Source: Sphingomonas kyeonggiensis (GTDB taxonomy: Bacteria; Pseudomonadota; Alphaproteobacteria; Sphingomonadales; Sphingomonadaceae). From it: 64,000 nt of DNA. The stretch's first letter is position 1. Each line of letters begins with the position of its first letter. Where the stretch lies: positions 744,001-808,000 of the forward strand of contig NZ_JAUSTJ010000003.1 in NCBI RefSeq assembly GCF_030812785.1. The letters are read 5' to 3'. Under the pieces are notes generated by a model. That model had not been told where the DNA came from, searched no databases, and saw only the letters and a list, made by a program, of their open reading frames with translations. Shown here in pieces: positions 19,207 through 29,025 of the stretch. The position numbers were made by a program, and so were the translations under genes.

Positions 19207-19649
19207 AGCGCCGCCCCGAATGGATCGCGCTGGGCATCGCCGGCGCCTTCGCGATCGGCATGCCGCTCGCGCTGCTGCTGCCCGGCAAGGCGGGGAAGGG
19301 CGCCGCGGCGCCGCCCGTGCCCGCCCCGATCGGCGCCGGCTCGATGCCCGCGCTCGCCCGTGTCTATGAGCGCCCGCTGTTCGGCGGCGCCGAGCCGGCC
19401 GAGGCGCCCGCCGACGCCCCGCAGCTGGTCGGCATCGTCGGCCGGCTGAACGTCGACGCAGTCGCGCTGGTCAAGGCCAGCGCCGGCGCGACCCGCACGC
19501 TTCGGATCGGGGAAAGCGTCGATGGCTGGAGTCTCGCCAGCCTGGCGATCGACGCCGCCTTCTTCACCCGTGGCGCGGAACGGGTGCGCGTGCCGCTGCC
19601 GATCGGGCCGGATGGGGGCGAGGCAGGCACGGACAACACTGCCCAGTAG
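19197..19649 (+). CDS. GspC/PilP-like periplasmic domain protein
   Basis: A 150-residue protein with one N-terminal membrane segment (about 10-30), a Pro/Ala linker, and a domain beginning YERPLFGG and continuing QLVGIVGRLNVDAVALV and RIGESVDGWSLASL. This matches the homology region of GspC/PilP that contacts the secretin; the PDZ domain of true GspC is absent. The ATG at 19197 has GAGGTGG upstream; an ATG at 19203 is also possible. It closes a three-gene set with overlapping ends. Confidence 0.65.
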   Translation: MAMKRRPEWIALGIAGAFAIGMPLALLLPGKAGKGAAAPPVPAPIGAGSMPALARVYERPLFGGAEPAEAPADAPQLVGIVGRLNVDAVALVKASAGATRTLRIGESVDGWSLASLAIDAAFFTRGAERVRVPLPIGPDGGEAGTDNTAQ

Positions 19650-19661
19650 AGCTTCGCACGC

Positions 19662-19895
19662 CTAGCTCCTGCGATCGACTTCCTCCGGCACACGGCCGGC
19701 CAAATTCTTCGCGACTTTGACGAAACGCCACGTCAAAGCGCCGAGCAGCCAGGCCAGTACAGCGCCCGCCAGCAATCGCCCTCCAAATTCGGGGAGCGCG
19801 TTGCCGAGAAGAACATATGCAATGGCGCATGCCACTGCCAGCAGCTGAAGCGTGATATGGGTGGCGAGGGAGCGGATTAGGCGGAGTGCGATCAT
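19662..19895 (-). CDS. Small two-helix membrane protein
   Basis: A 77-residue ORF with two strong hydrophobic segments (about 12-33 and 40-58) and a charged C-terminus. It lies 52 nt downstream of gspD on the same strand and could be the last gene of that operon. The ribosome-binding site is weak. I do not recognise a family; hydrophobicity and position are the only support. Confidence 0.5.
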   Translation of the reverse strand: MIALRLIRSLATHITLQLLAVACAIAYVLLGNALPEFGGRLLAGAVLAWLLGALTWRFVKVAKNLAGRVPEEVDRRS

Positions 19896-19947
19896 CGGAT
19901 GAACATGCTCCCGTAGATGGCCAGCCGACCGCGCACTGCCCCGCCGC

Positions 19948-22008
19948 TCAATAAATCCCGTCGATCTCCACCGTCAGCCGCGGCGTCGGCGGGGCGAGGA
20001 GGAGGCTGCCGCGCTTGGTGTTGGCGATCTCGTCGGCGCGCAGGCGGTTGTAGCGGTCCTGGGACGCTGCCGCCGCGTCGGCGCCGTCGCGCAGGATCGT
20101 CGGCTTGAGGAAGATGAACAGCGTCCGCTTCTGGTGCTGCTCGCGGCGGCTCTTGAACAGCTCGCCGACGATCGGGATGTCGCCCAGGATCGGCACCTGC
20201 TGGCGCGTGTCGATATAGTCGTCGGCGGTCAGGCCGCCGAGCACGATCGTCTGGCCATTGTCGGCGAGCACGGTGGTGGTGATCGCGCGGCGATTGGTGA
20301 CCAGGTCCGAAGCCGCGGCGGTCTGCGCGGCGGCGATCGACGAGGCTTCCTGGTTGACCTGCAGCCGGATCGTGTCGCCCGCATTGATCCGCGGCAGCAC
20401 GCGCAGGGTGATGCCCACGTCCTTGCGCTCGATCGTCGTATAGGGGTTCACCGTCGAGCTGTCGGTCAGGATCGATCCGGTCAGGAACGGCACGTTCTGG
20501 CCCGAGACGAACTCGCCCGCGACATTGTCGAGCACGGTGATCTGCGGCGTGGAGAGCAGGTTGGCCCGGGTCGAGCTGCCCAGCGCCTGCACCAGGATCG
20601 AGAAATCGTCGCCGATCGCCACATTGGCGCTGAGGCCGGTGCCGAGCACCTTGCCGGCCGGCACGCCCAGCGCGGTCAGGATCGTGCCGAGCGACGGCCC
20701 TCCGGTCGCGTCGAACGACGTCGCACCGCCCTTCACCTGATCGAGCACCGCGCCGCTGGTGCCCAGCTGCACGCCCAGCGCCTCGGCATCGTCGCCGGTG
20801 ATCTCGGCGATCGCCGCCTCGATCAGCACCTGCGGGCGGCGCACGTCGAGATCGGTGATCAGCGGCTCGATCGCGGCGATGGCGGCCGGGGTGCCGCGCA
20901 CCACCACTGCGTTCAACTCCGGTGCCGGCTGCACGTTCAGATCGGGCGTCGAGAAGCCCCGGGGCGTCTGGGTCTGCACGCTCTGCATCGTCGCGCCATT
21001 GGTGTTGGCGCTCTGCATCGCGCTGCCGATGCCGCCGCTGGTCGAGGCCGAGCTGTTGGGCAGGGCGGAGAGGTTCTGGTTGCCCTGGCTCAGCCGGGCG
21101 AAGGGATTGGAGCTGCCCGAGCCCAGGCTCTTCGCCACGGGATTGTCGGCGCTGTCGCCCTGGCCGAGCACGCCGCGCAGCACATCGGTCACCGTCTCCG
21201 CGTCGGCATAGTTCAGGCGGAACATGCGGGTGATCGGCGTCGCGCCGCCCGGCTGGTCGAGCGAGACCAGCATCTTGCGGGCCTCGGCGACCGAGGCCGG
21301 GGTGCCGCGCACGATCACCGTGTTGCTGCGCGCATCGGCGGCGACGCGGGTGCCTTCGCCCAGCACGCCCTGCAGCGCCTGGGCGACGTCGGTGGCGTTG
21401 CCGTTCTTCAGCGAGAAGGTGACGAAGGTCGCGCCGCTGCCGCCATCGAGCTGGCGGGCGATCGCCTCCACCCGGCGGACATTGTCGGCATAGTCGGTGA
21501 TGACCACGGCGTTGGGCGTGCTCAGCGGCTCGACGCTGCCGAAGGTCGCGACCAGCGGGCGCACCACGCGCGCGACATCGGCGGCCGGCACGTTCTGGAG
21601 GCGGACCATCCGCGTCACCAGCTCCTGGCCCGATGCGCCGCGGCTCGGAATGCCGCCGTCGCGCACCGCATTGGCGGCCGGCACGATCCGCCAGGCGCGG
21701 CCCGAGCGCACCGCCGCGAAGCCATTGGCGCGCAGCACCGACTGGAACAGCTCCCACACGCCCTGGGGCGACAGCGGGGTCGAGGAGGTGACGGTCACCA
21801 CGCCCTTCACCGCGGGATCGAGGATCAGCGTGCGGCCGGTGATGCGCGAGATCTGGTCGGAGACGTCGGAGATCTCGACGCCGCGCATGTTCACCACCAC
21901 GTCGCCGGTGCCGGCATCCTGCGGGGCGGGTGCCGTCTGGGCGATGGCAACCGTATCCAGGGCGATCCCGGCGAGCGCGAATGCGGCGATGGCGGAGCGA
22001 ATCTTCAC
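19948..22008 (-). CDS. gspD: Type II secretion secretin GspD
   Basis: A 686-residue outer-membrane secretin. A signal peptide (about 1-24) is followed by N0-N3 domains; the N0 phrase VVVNMRGVEISDV is clear, and a Ser/Asn-rich insertion lies at about 280-345 inside the N2-N3 region. The secretin core has the signature VPILGDIPIVGELF followed by LFIFLKPTIL. A C-terminal pilotin-binding tail is short. It starts 11 nt after gspC on the same strand, at the end of gspG-H-I-C-D. It forms the outer-membrane channel of the pathway. Confidence 0.95.
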   Translation of the reverse strand: MKIRSAIAAFALAGIALDTVAIAQTAPAPQDAGTGDVVVNMRGVEISDVSDQISRITGRTLILDPAVKGVVTVTSSTPLSPQGVWELFQSVLRANGFAAVRSGRAWRIVPAANAVRDGGIPSRGASGQELVTRMVRLQNVPAADVARVVRPLVATFGSVEPLSTPNAVVITDYADNVRRVEAIARQLDGGSGATFVTFSLKNGNATDVAQALQGVLGEGTRVAADARSNTVIVRGTPASVAEARKMLVSLDQPGGATPITRMFRLNYADAETVTDVLRGVLGQGDSADNPVAKSLGSGSSNPFARLSQGNQNLSALPNSSASTSGGIGSAMQSANTNGATMQSVQTQTPRGFSTPDLNVQPAPELNAVVVRGTPAAIAAIEPLITDLDVRRPQVLIEAAIAEITGDDAEALGVQLGTSGAVLDQVKGGATSFDATGGPSLGTILTALGVPAGKVLGTGLSANVAIGDDFSILVQALGSSTRANLLSTPQITVLDNVAGEFVSGQNVPFLTGSILTDSSTVNPYTTIERKDVGITLRVLPRINAGDTIRLQVNQEASSIAAAQTAAASDLVTNRRAITTTVLADNGQTIVLGGLTADDYIDTRQQVPILGDIPIVGELFKSRREQHQKRTLFIFLKPTILRDGADAAAASQDRYNRLRADEIANTKRGSLLLAPPTPRLTVEIDGIY

Positions 22009-22019
22009 GGGAGCACTTT

Positions 22020-22853
22020 CTAACGGAGCGGCACGGTAAGCGTGATACGCTTCCCGTCACGCAGGATCTGGATCTGGGCATTGCCGTTCGCCTGGGCGGC
22101 CGCGAAGGCGCCCTGGGCAGCGGCGGGGTCGGACAGCGAGGTGCCGTTGACCGACTGGATCACGTCGCCCGCCACCATGCCGGGCGGGCCGTTGTCGCCG
22201 ATCCGATAGCCGCCCTGGACGGGGCTGGCATCGAAGCGCTGGAGGATGCCGGCCACCGTTGCGGCGGGCGGCGCCGGGGCGGGAGCGGGCGGGGCGCCCG
22301 GCGTGCGCGCCGGCGGCGGCGTGCCGGGGCCGGTCGTCACCGGATTGGCCGGCGCGGCTGCCGGCTGACCCGCGGCGGCGGCCTGGCGCTGCTCGGGCGT
22401 CAGCGTCGGATCGGGGAAGGCGAGGAACTCGTTGCGGCCCCCATTCGCCAGGATCACCTGGTCGCGCAGGATCGCCTGGATCGTCGCGCCATTGATATTG
22501 TCGCCGACCTTGTAGGCCTTGGCCGGCTGTCCGCTCACCGAGATGAACGCGCTGGAGAGGTCGCCCGGGCCGGCGGCGATCACGCCCTTCAGCTCGAGCG
22601 GCAAGGCGGTCGCCTGGCCCGCCTCGGAGACCGAGGGCTTGCCGAACGGGGCCAGCGCCACCGCCGCGCCGATATCGGGCGTCACTGCCGGGCCGCTTGT
22701 CCCCGACGGGACGGTGATCGCGCCGGTCCCGGCATGGCCGGCGATCCGCCAGGTGAGTCCGGCGAGCGCCACCGCCACCGACACGACGACCGCGCCGGTG
22801 AACAGGTTGAGCCCGATGCGCGCCTGGCGCGGCGTGAGGGTGAGCGCGGTCAT
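22020..22853 (-). CDS. gspC: Type II secretion protein GspC
   Basis: A 277-residue inner-membrane protein. One membrane segment (about 15-38), a homology region (about 65-135, with VALAPFGKP and FISVSGQPAKAYKVGD), a Pro/Ala-rich linker (about 145-190), and a C-terminal PDZ domain (about 195-275, with MVAGDVIQSVNG). GspC links the inner-membrane platform to the secretin. The open frame extends much further upstream, but the ATG at 22853 overlaps the gspI stop (TAATG), which fits a coupled start. Confidence 0.9.
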   Translation of the reverse strand: MTALTLTPRQARIGLNLFTGAVVVSVAVALAGLTWRIAGHAGTGAITVPSGTSGPAVTPDIGAAVALAPFGKPSVSEAGQATALPLELKGVIAAGPGDLSSAFISVSGQPAKAYKVGDNINGATIQAILRDQVILANGGRNEFLAFPDPTLTPEQRQAAAAGQPAAAPANPVTTGPGTPPPARTPGAPPAPAPAPPAATVAGILQRFDASPVQGGYRIGDNGPPGMVAGDVIQSVNGTSLSDPAAAQGAFAAAQANGNAQIQILRDGKRITLTVPLR

Positions 22854-23374
22854 TACAGCTTCCGTCCGTCCACGAAGCCGTCGAGCGATGCAAGCGCGCT
22901 CTTCTCTTGCCCGGCGAACACCTGGATGCGGACGCGCTCGATCTCGGGATCGTCGGTCCGCCGTTTCTCGACCGCGACGCGCCATTGCTGGCCCATCATC
23001 TCGACCTGGTCGCGGCCCGGCGCATTGGCCTGCAGCTCGGCCATCCGGTTCTCGGCGACCCACATGGCGGTGGTCCGGCGCTCCATCGCCCGGGTCGAAT
23101 CGATGTGCGATTCGACCGTGCGCATCAGCCCGACGGTGGCGATGGCGAGGACGGCGAGCGCGACGAGCGCTTCGATCAGGGAGAAGCCGTTCTCCTCCCT
23201 CGCGAAGCGGGGGAGGGGGACCGCGCCGCGTAGCGGCGTGGTGGAGGGGGCGTCGCCACACGGGCCATCCCCAGGGGAGTAAACCCCCTCCACCACGCCC
23301 TGCGGGCGCGGTCCCCCTCCCCCGGAAACGCCATTTCCGGGGAAGGAATTGAGGAGGAGGGCGTGTATCGTCAC
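22853..23374 (-). CDS. gspI: Minor pseudopilin GspI with a repeat-extended leader
   Basis: The protein begins at a GTG that overlaps the gspH stop (GTGA). The pseudopilin core is GFSLIEALVALAVLAIATVGL, with cleavage after Gly63 and the conserved Glu68. Normal leaders are about 5-15 residues; here the leader is 63 because a 150-bp palindromic repeat lies in frame between codon 9 and about codon 60. No better start codon lies between the repeat and the core; in-frame GTG codons exist within the repeat. The C-terminal part (EMMGQQWRVAVEKRR) is normal. Whether the protein is processed is an open question. Confidence 0.85.
   Translation of the reverse strand: MTIHALLLNSFPGNGVSGGGGPRPQGVVEGVYSPGDGPCGDAPSTTPLRGAVPLPRFAREENGFSLIEALVALAVLAIATVGLMRTVESHIDSTRAMERRTTAMWVAENRMAELQANAPGRDQVEMMGQQWRVAVEKRRTDDPEIERVRIQVFAGQEKSALASLDGFVDGRKL
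23192..23350. repeat. Repeat family A, copy 1 (inside gspI leader)
   Basis: A large imperfect palindrome. Its left arm contains GGGAGGGGGACCGC and GTGGTGGAGGGG; its right arm contains CCCCTCCACCA and GGTCCCCCTCCC. The outer ends resemble CTCC/GGAATT. The same plan is found at 27490-27636 and 42871-43017. This copy is translated as the Gly/Pro-rich leader of GspI. Confidence 0.85.
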
Positions 23375-23853
23375 AGCTTCAGCGCCCCAACCGGGAACGC
23401 CCGCACGGTCATCCCGTCATAGACGACCGTCCAGCGCCTGGGTCCGCTCTCGATCACCGCCTGCATCGGCCGGCCGGCGCCGTCCACGCCCAGCACCACC
23501 GGCGGCTTGACGCTCAGCGTCATCACCATGCCGCCGGGCAGCTTGTGGAAGCCGAACGCGTCGTCGGTGCGGGGCAGGGCCTTGCCGTCGGCGGCGATCG
23601 TCGCGAAGCCGTATCCGTTCTTCTGCACGGTGAAGGCGATCGTCCGGTCGCCGAGCATCGCGTCGTCGGCGGCGGCCTGGAGCCGGGTCGCGAGGCGCCG
23701 CGCCTCGGTCTCCACGCTCGGCGCGCGCGTCACCGATCCCATGCCGAGCGCCACCGTGCCCGCCATCACGCCGATGATGACCAGCACGATCATCATCTCG
23801 ATCAGCGTCATGCCCGCTTCGGAGGGGCGCACGGCGATGTCGGCCCCCCGCAT
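23371..23853 (-). CDS. gspH: Minor pseudopilin GspH
   Basis: A 160-residue pseudopilin. Cleavage is expected after Gly14, giving MTLIEMMIVLVIIGVMAG with Glu at position 5. The rest fits GspH, with RLATRLQAAADDAML and a C-terminal beta region. It starts 5 nt after gspG, and its stop overlaps the gspI start. It belongs to the pseudopilus tip complex with GspI, GspJ and GspK. Confidence 0.9.
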   Translation of the reverse strand: MRGADIAVRPSEAGMTLIEMMIVLVIIGVMAGTVALGMGSVTRAPSVETEARRLATRLQAAADDAMLGDRTIAFTVQKNGYGFATIAADGKALPRTDDAFGFHKLPGGMVMTLSVKPPVVLGVDGAGRPMQAVIESGPRRWTVVYDGMTVRAFPVGALKL

Positions 23854-23858
23854 GCGGA

Positions 23859-24362
23859 TCAGCCCTTGCCGTCGATATCGGCGTCCACGCCTTCGCCGCC
23901 GACCTTGCCGTCCTTGCCGAGCGAGCGAATCGTGAAGCTGCCGCCTTCCGAGCTATACTCATAGGGCTTGCCCCAGGCGTCGAGCGCCGGAGCGGAGAGA
24001 TAGCCGCCCTGCGGGAAGGTCGACGGCACCGGCGGCGCGGTCGGCTTCTCGACCAGCGCCTTCAGGCCCTGCTCGGTGGTCGGATAATCGCCATTGTCGA
24101 GCCGGTACATCTTGAGCGCGCCGGAGATGGCGGCGATGTTGCTCTTGGTCGCGGTTGCCTTGGCTTCGTCCGGGCGGCCCATCACGTTCATCGCGACCAG
24201 GCCGGCGACGATGGCGATGATCACCAGCACGATCATCATTTCGATGAGCGTCAAACCGGCCTCGCCTTCGGGAACGGCGTGCTTGCGGTCCTGCACCTTA
24301 GGTGCAATGTCAGTACGCACCCGCGGTGCGATGTCATGGAACTGTTTCAAAACTATGCGCAT
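23859..24362 (-). CDS. gspG: Major pseudopilin GspG
   Basis: The core is GLTLIEMMIVLVIIAIVAGLV with cleavage after the Gly, followed by the GspG features MYRLDNGDYPTTEQGL, ALDAWGKPYEY and a calcium-site-like C-terminus rich in Asp and Gly (DADIDGKG). The ATG at 24362 has a GGGGCGGGG stretch before it but gives a 36-residue leader with a repeated DIAPxV peptide. A GTG at 24296 would give a more usual 14-residue leader, and would leave room for a promoter before gspL. Family is certain, start is not. Confidence 0.9.
   Translation of the reverse strand: MRIVLKQFHDIAPRVRTDIAPKVQDRKHAVPEGEAGLTLIEMMIVLVIIAIVAGLVAMNVMGRPDEAKATATKSNIAAISGALKMYRLDNGDYPTTEQGLKALVEKPTAPPVPSTFPQGGYLSAPALDAWGKPYEYSSEGGSFTIRSLGKDGKVGGEGVDADIDGKG
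24292..24336. repeat. Inverted and direct repeats at the gspG/gspL divergence
   Basis: TGCACCT-T-AGGTGCA (24292-24306) is a perfect inverted repeat. GGTGCAATGTCA at 24301 and GGTGCGATGTCA at 24325 form a direct repeat spaced by 24 nt. They lie between the divergent secretion operons if gspG starts at 24296, and could then be an operator; if gspG starts at 24362, they encode the duplicated DIAPxV peptide. Confidence 0.4.
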
Positions 24363-24401
24363 CCCCGCCCCATGCGTCCTGCCCATGAAGCAAATGTGAC
24401 A

Positions 24402-25514
24402 ATGAGCCCAAACGCCCCGGGTGCGCCCGACCCAAATTTACCGCCCGCCGCGGGCGTGTGGACGCTGGCGGGTGACCGCCTGATCATAACCGTGCGCGAC
24501 TGGCCCGCAACCATTCTCGTCCCCACCGGACAGGTGCGGCTGCTGGCGGTCGACCTGCCGCTGCCCAGCCACGCCAGGCGCGTCGCGGCGCTGCCCTTCG
24601 CGATCGAGGACCGAATCGCCGAGCCGGTCGATTCGGTGCATCTCGCGCTGGGCGAGCAGGTCGCGCCCCACCGCTATCTGGTCGGCGTGGTCCGGCACGA
24701 GGTGATGGCCCGTTGGGTTGCCCAGGCCGAGGAAGCCGGGATCGGCCATGCCGCGATGGTCCCCGACGTGCTGACCATGCCGCGTCCAGACGAGGGCTGG
24801 GCAGTGTCCCAGTCGGGCGGCCGCGCAGCGGTGCGCGTAGCGGACGGCACCGGCTTCGAAGTCCCCGCGCCACTGCTGCGCCCCGCCTGGGAAGCAGCCG
24901 AGCGGCCGGGCATCACCAGCTATGGCGAACGCCTGCCCGACGACATGCAGAAGGGCGCGGCATCGCTCGATCCCGCCGCCTTCGGCCCTGCCGCTGGCGC
25001 CGCGGTCGCCACGCTCAACCTCCGCCAGGGTGCGTATGCCGTCCGCAAGACCGGCGGTTCCAACCTCTGGCGCAAATTCGCCTGGGTCGCCGCGATCGGC
25101 GCCGCCGCGCATGTCGTGATCGCGCTCGGTGATGTGATAATGCTGCGCAATATCGCCGATCGGCGCGAGGCGGAGACCCGGGCGACCGCTGCGCTCGCCG
25201 CGCCAGGCGTGACGCTGGGCGAGGATCTCGCCAATTCGATCACCGGCATGTTGCCGAGCGGAGGCGGTGGCCGGGTGCCACAGCCCTTCCTGCCGCTGGC
25301 CAATCGCGTCTCCGGCGCGCTCGGGCCGCTCTCGGGGGCGATCACGGTCCGCGCGATGACCTTCGAGGGCAAGCTGCTCACGCTCGATCTCGATGCCTCG
25401 GCCGATGCCGGCCTCGCCGGCCAGATCGAGGCTGCCCTGAAGGGCGCCGGAATAGGGGCGCAGGTCGTCCGCTCGCCCGAAGGCGCGATCCGTATTACGG
25501 CGAGCGCCGCATGA
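24402..25514 (+). CDS. gspL: Type II secretion protein GspL
   Basis: A 370-residue inner-membrane protein. The cytoplasmic actin-like domain (about 15-225) includes VRLLAVDLPLPSHARRVAALPFAIEDRIAEPV, the usual GspL pattern. One membrane segment lies at about 230-255, and a periplasmic ferredoxin-like domain follows (AITVRAMTFEGKLLTLDLDA). GspL anchors the ATPase GspE to the membrane. The ATG at 24402 has only a weak ribosome-binding site; an ATG at 24372 is an alternative. The stop overlaps the gspM start (ATGA). Confidence 0.88.
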   Translation: MSPNAPGAPDPNLPPAAGVWTLAGDRLIITVRDWPATILVPTGQVRLLAVDLPLPSHARRVAALPFAIEDRIAEPVDSVHLALGEQVAPHRYLVGVVRHEVMARWVAQAEEAGIGHAAMVPDVLTMPRPDEGWAVSQSGGRAAVRVADGTGFEVPAPLLRPAWEAAERPGITSYGERLPDDMQKGAASLDPAAFGPAAGAAVATLNLRQGAYAVRKTGGSNLWRKFAWVAAIGAAAHVVIALGDVIMLRNIADRREAETRATAALAAPGVTLGEDLANSITGMLPSGGGGRVPQPFLPLANRVSGALGPLSGAITVRAMTFEGKLLTLDLDASADAGLAGQIEAALKGAGIGAQVVRSPEGAIRITASAA

Positions 25515-26004
25515 GACTGATTCTCGCCCGCATGCCGGCGCTCGACGCCGCGCTGATCCGCTTCGATGGCTGGTGGAACGGCCGCAGCCGCCGCGAGCAG
25601 GTGATGCTCGGCGGCCTCGCCCTGTGCCTCGCCGCGCTGGTGCTGGTATTCGGCGTGATCAAGCCGCTCCAGTCCGCCCGCGCCTCGGCGCTGCAGGACA
25701 TCCGCACCTATGAGACGCTCACCGCGCGCATCCGCGCCGCGGGCACGCTCTCGTCCGGCCAGCCCCAGCGCCGCCAGGGCTCGCCGGCGGACGTGATCAA
25801 CGGCTCGACCGGCAGCTTCGGCCTCACCGCCACGGTCGCCCCGATCACCGGCGGCGCCCGCGCGACGATCGCGGACGGCAGCTATGACAGCGTCATGGCC
25901 TGGCTCGCCGATCTCTCGGCGACCTCCAGCCTGCGCATCCGGCGCGTGGACATCCAGCGCACCGCCACGCCCGGCCGGGTCAGCGCTACCGTGGACTTCG
26001 GCAC

Positions 26005-26008
<4 letters not shown>
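25511..26008 (+). CDS. gspM: Type II secretion protein GspM
   Basis: A 165-residue protein with a short cytoplasmic N-terminus (FDGWWNGRSRREQVML is typical), one membrane segment (about 34-52), a helix, and a periplasmic domain with VMAWLADLSATSSLRIRRVDI. It partners GspL in the inner-membrane platform. It overlaps both neighbours by 4 nt. Confidence 0.88.
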
Positions 26009-27489
<1,481 letters not shown>

Positions 27490-27636
27490 TCCTCCCCGGA
27501 ACGGGGAGGGGGACCGCTCGCGCAGCGAGTGGTGGAGGGGGCCCGCGTGCCTCCAGCCTTATCGTGCGTGGAGGGCGGGACCCCTCCACCAAGCCGCTTC
27601 GCGTCTTGGTCCCCCTCCCCGTTCCGGGGAGGATTT
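27490..27636. repeat. Repeat family A, copy 2 (between gspE and gspF)
   Basis: It starts next to the gspE stop codon and ends with GGGGAGGATT, which is also the likely ribosome-binding site of gspF. The arms match the other copies (GGGAGGGGGACCGC, GTGGTGGAGGGG and their complements). It fills the whole gap inside an otherwise overlapping operon. Confidence 0.85.
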
Positions 27637-27641
27637 AGAAA

Positions 27642-28868
27642 ATGCCCGCCTACGCCTACCGCGCCGCCGACCGCTCCGGCGCCGCCAAGAAGGGCATCAT
27701 CGAGGCCTCCAGCCCCTCTGCCGCCCGTGCGCTGCTGCGCGAGCAGGCGCTGCTGCCGCTCTCGGTCGAAGTCGCCGCCGAGAAGGGCGCGCGCCTCGGC
27801 AGCATCCAGCTTCCCAAATTCCGCCGCGGCACCATCTCGTCCAAGGCGCTCGCCACCGTCACCCGCCAGATCGCCACGCTCGTCGGCTCGGACATCGCGA
27901 TCGAGGAGGCACTCCGCCTCGTCGCCACCCAGTCCGAGCAGACGGCAACCAGCAGCCTTCTTCTGGACGTCCGCGCCGCGATCCTCGACGGCCGCAGCTT
28001 CGCCGCCGCGCTCGCCCAGCACCCCAAGGCCTTCCCCGAATTCTACCGCGCCTCGGTCGCGGCGGGCGAGGCGTCGGGCAAGCTGCCAAGCGTGCTCGAG
28101 CATCTCGCCGGGTTCGTCGAGAACCGCCAGGCCAACGGCCAGAAGCTCCAGCTCGCCCTGATGTACCCCGCGCTGCTCGCGCTGGTGTCCTTCGGCATGA
28201 TGGCGCTGCTGCTCGTCTATATCGTGCCGGACATCGTCAAGGTCTTCGTCTCGCGCGGCGCCGACCTGCCGTTCCTCACCCGGGCGCTGATCGCGGTGAG
28301 CTGGTTCCTCCAGAATTTCGGGCTCTATCTGCTGCTCGGCTTCGCGGTGGTCGGCCTGGTCTTCGGGCGCTGGGCCCGCGTGCCCGCCAATCGCCTGCGC
28401 ATCGACCGCTTCTTCTCCGAGCGTCGCCCGTTCCGCCGCTTCAGCCGCCAGCTGAGCGCCGCCCGCTTTGCCGGCAGCCTCGCCACGCTGGTCGGCAGCG
28501 CCGTGCCCTTGGTCGACGCGCTCCACGCCGCGGCCGCCGTCACCCCCAATCGCTGGGTCCGCGAAAAGGCGCTCGGCGTCGCGACGCGGGTGCGCGAGGG
28601 CATCAGCCTGCGCGCGGCGATGAGCGAGGCCGGGGTTTTCCCCTCGATGCTCGTCGCGATCGTCGCTTCGGGCGAGAGCTCGGGCCGCCTCGCCCCCGCG
28701 CTCGGCCGCGCCTCGGACGAGCTTCAGCGCGAGCTGGACGCGCTCGTCTCCACCCTGGTCGCGCTGGTCGAGCCGCTGGTGCTGCTGGTGATGGGCGGTC
28801 TGGTGCTGATGATGGTGCTGGCGATCCTGCTGCCGATCATCAACCTGAACAATCTGGTGGGGCTCTGA
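27642..28868 (+). CDS. gspF: Type II secretion inner-membrane protein GspF
   Basis: A 408-residue protein with two tandem T2SSF domains (about 70-195 and 275-395) and three membrane helices (about 170-195, 225-245 and 375-400). Family features include MPAYAYRAADRSGAAKKGIIEA at the start, ALATVTRQIATLVGSDI, and FYRASVAAGEASGKL. The first domain should bind GspE and GspL. The ribosome-binding site GGAGG belongs to the end of the repeat just upstream. Confidence 0.95.
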   Translation: MPAYAYRAADRSGAAKKGIIEASSPSAARALLREQALLPLSVEVAAEKGARLGSIQLPKFRRGTISSKALATVTRQIATLVGSDIAIEEALRLVATQSEQTATSSLLLDVRAAILDGRSFAAALAQHPKAFPEFYRASVAAGEASGKLPSVLEHLAGFVENRQANGQKLQLALMYPALLALVSFGMMALLLVYIVPDIVKVFVSRGADLPFLTRALIAVSWFLQNFGLYLLLGFAVVGLVFGRWARVPANRLRIDRFFSERRPFRRFSRQLSAARFAGSLATLVGSAVPLVDALHAAAAVTPNRWVREKALGVATRVREGISLRAAMSEAGVFPSMLVAIVASGESSGRLAPALGRASDELQRELDALVSTLVALVEPLVLLVMGGLVLMMVLAILLPIINLNNLVGL

Positions 28869-28895
28869 ACTAGAGCATCATCCCGACGACCTTGC

Positions 28896-29001
28896 CTTTC
28901 CCCGGCGAAGGCCGGGGCCCAGCCCTATTAAAAAATCGCGCGCGGTAGCGCGCCTGCGCCGCGCACTGTCAAGACTGGGCCTCGGCCTTCGCCGGGGAAA
29001 G
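28896..29001. repeat. Long inverted repeat (family C) between gspF and gspN
   Basis: CTTTCCCCGGCGAAGGCCGG at 28896 is matched by its near-perfect complement ending at 29001, 26 of 27 positions over the full arms. The centre holds a further GC-rich hairpin and an A-run. It lies between convergent genes, so it could end transcription from both sides. Confidence 0.75.
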
Positions 29002-29025
29002 AAGAAGGGGATGGCGGCTGCGCCG

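Noticed and set aside
20134..22023. Long plus-strand frame opposite gspD
   Set aside because: The translation is Arg/His/Gly-rich without domains, while the minus strand encodes a complete secretin.
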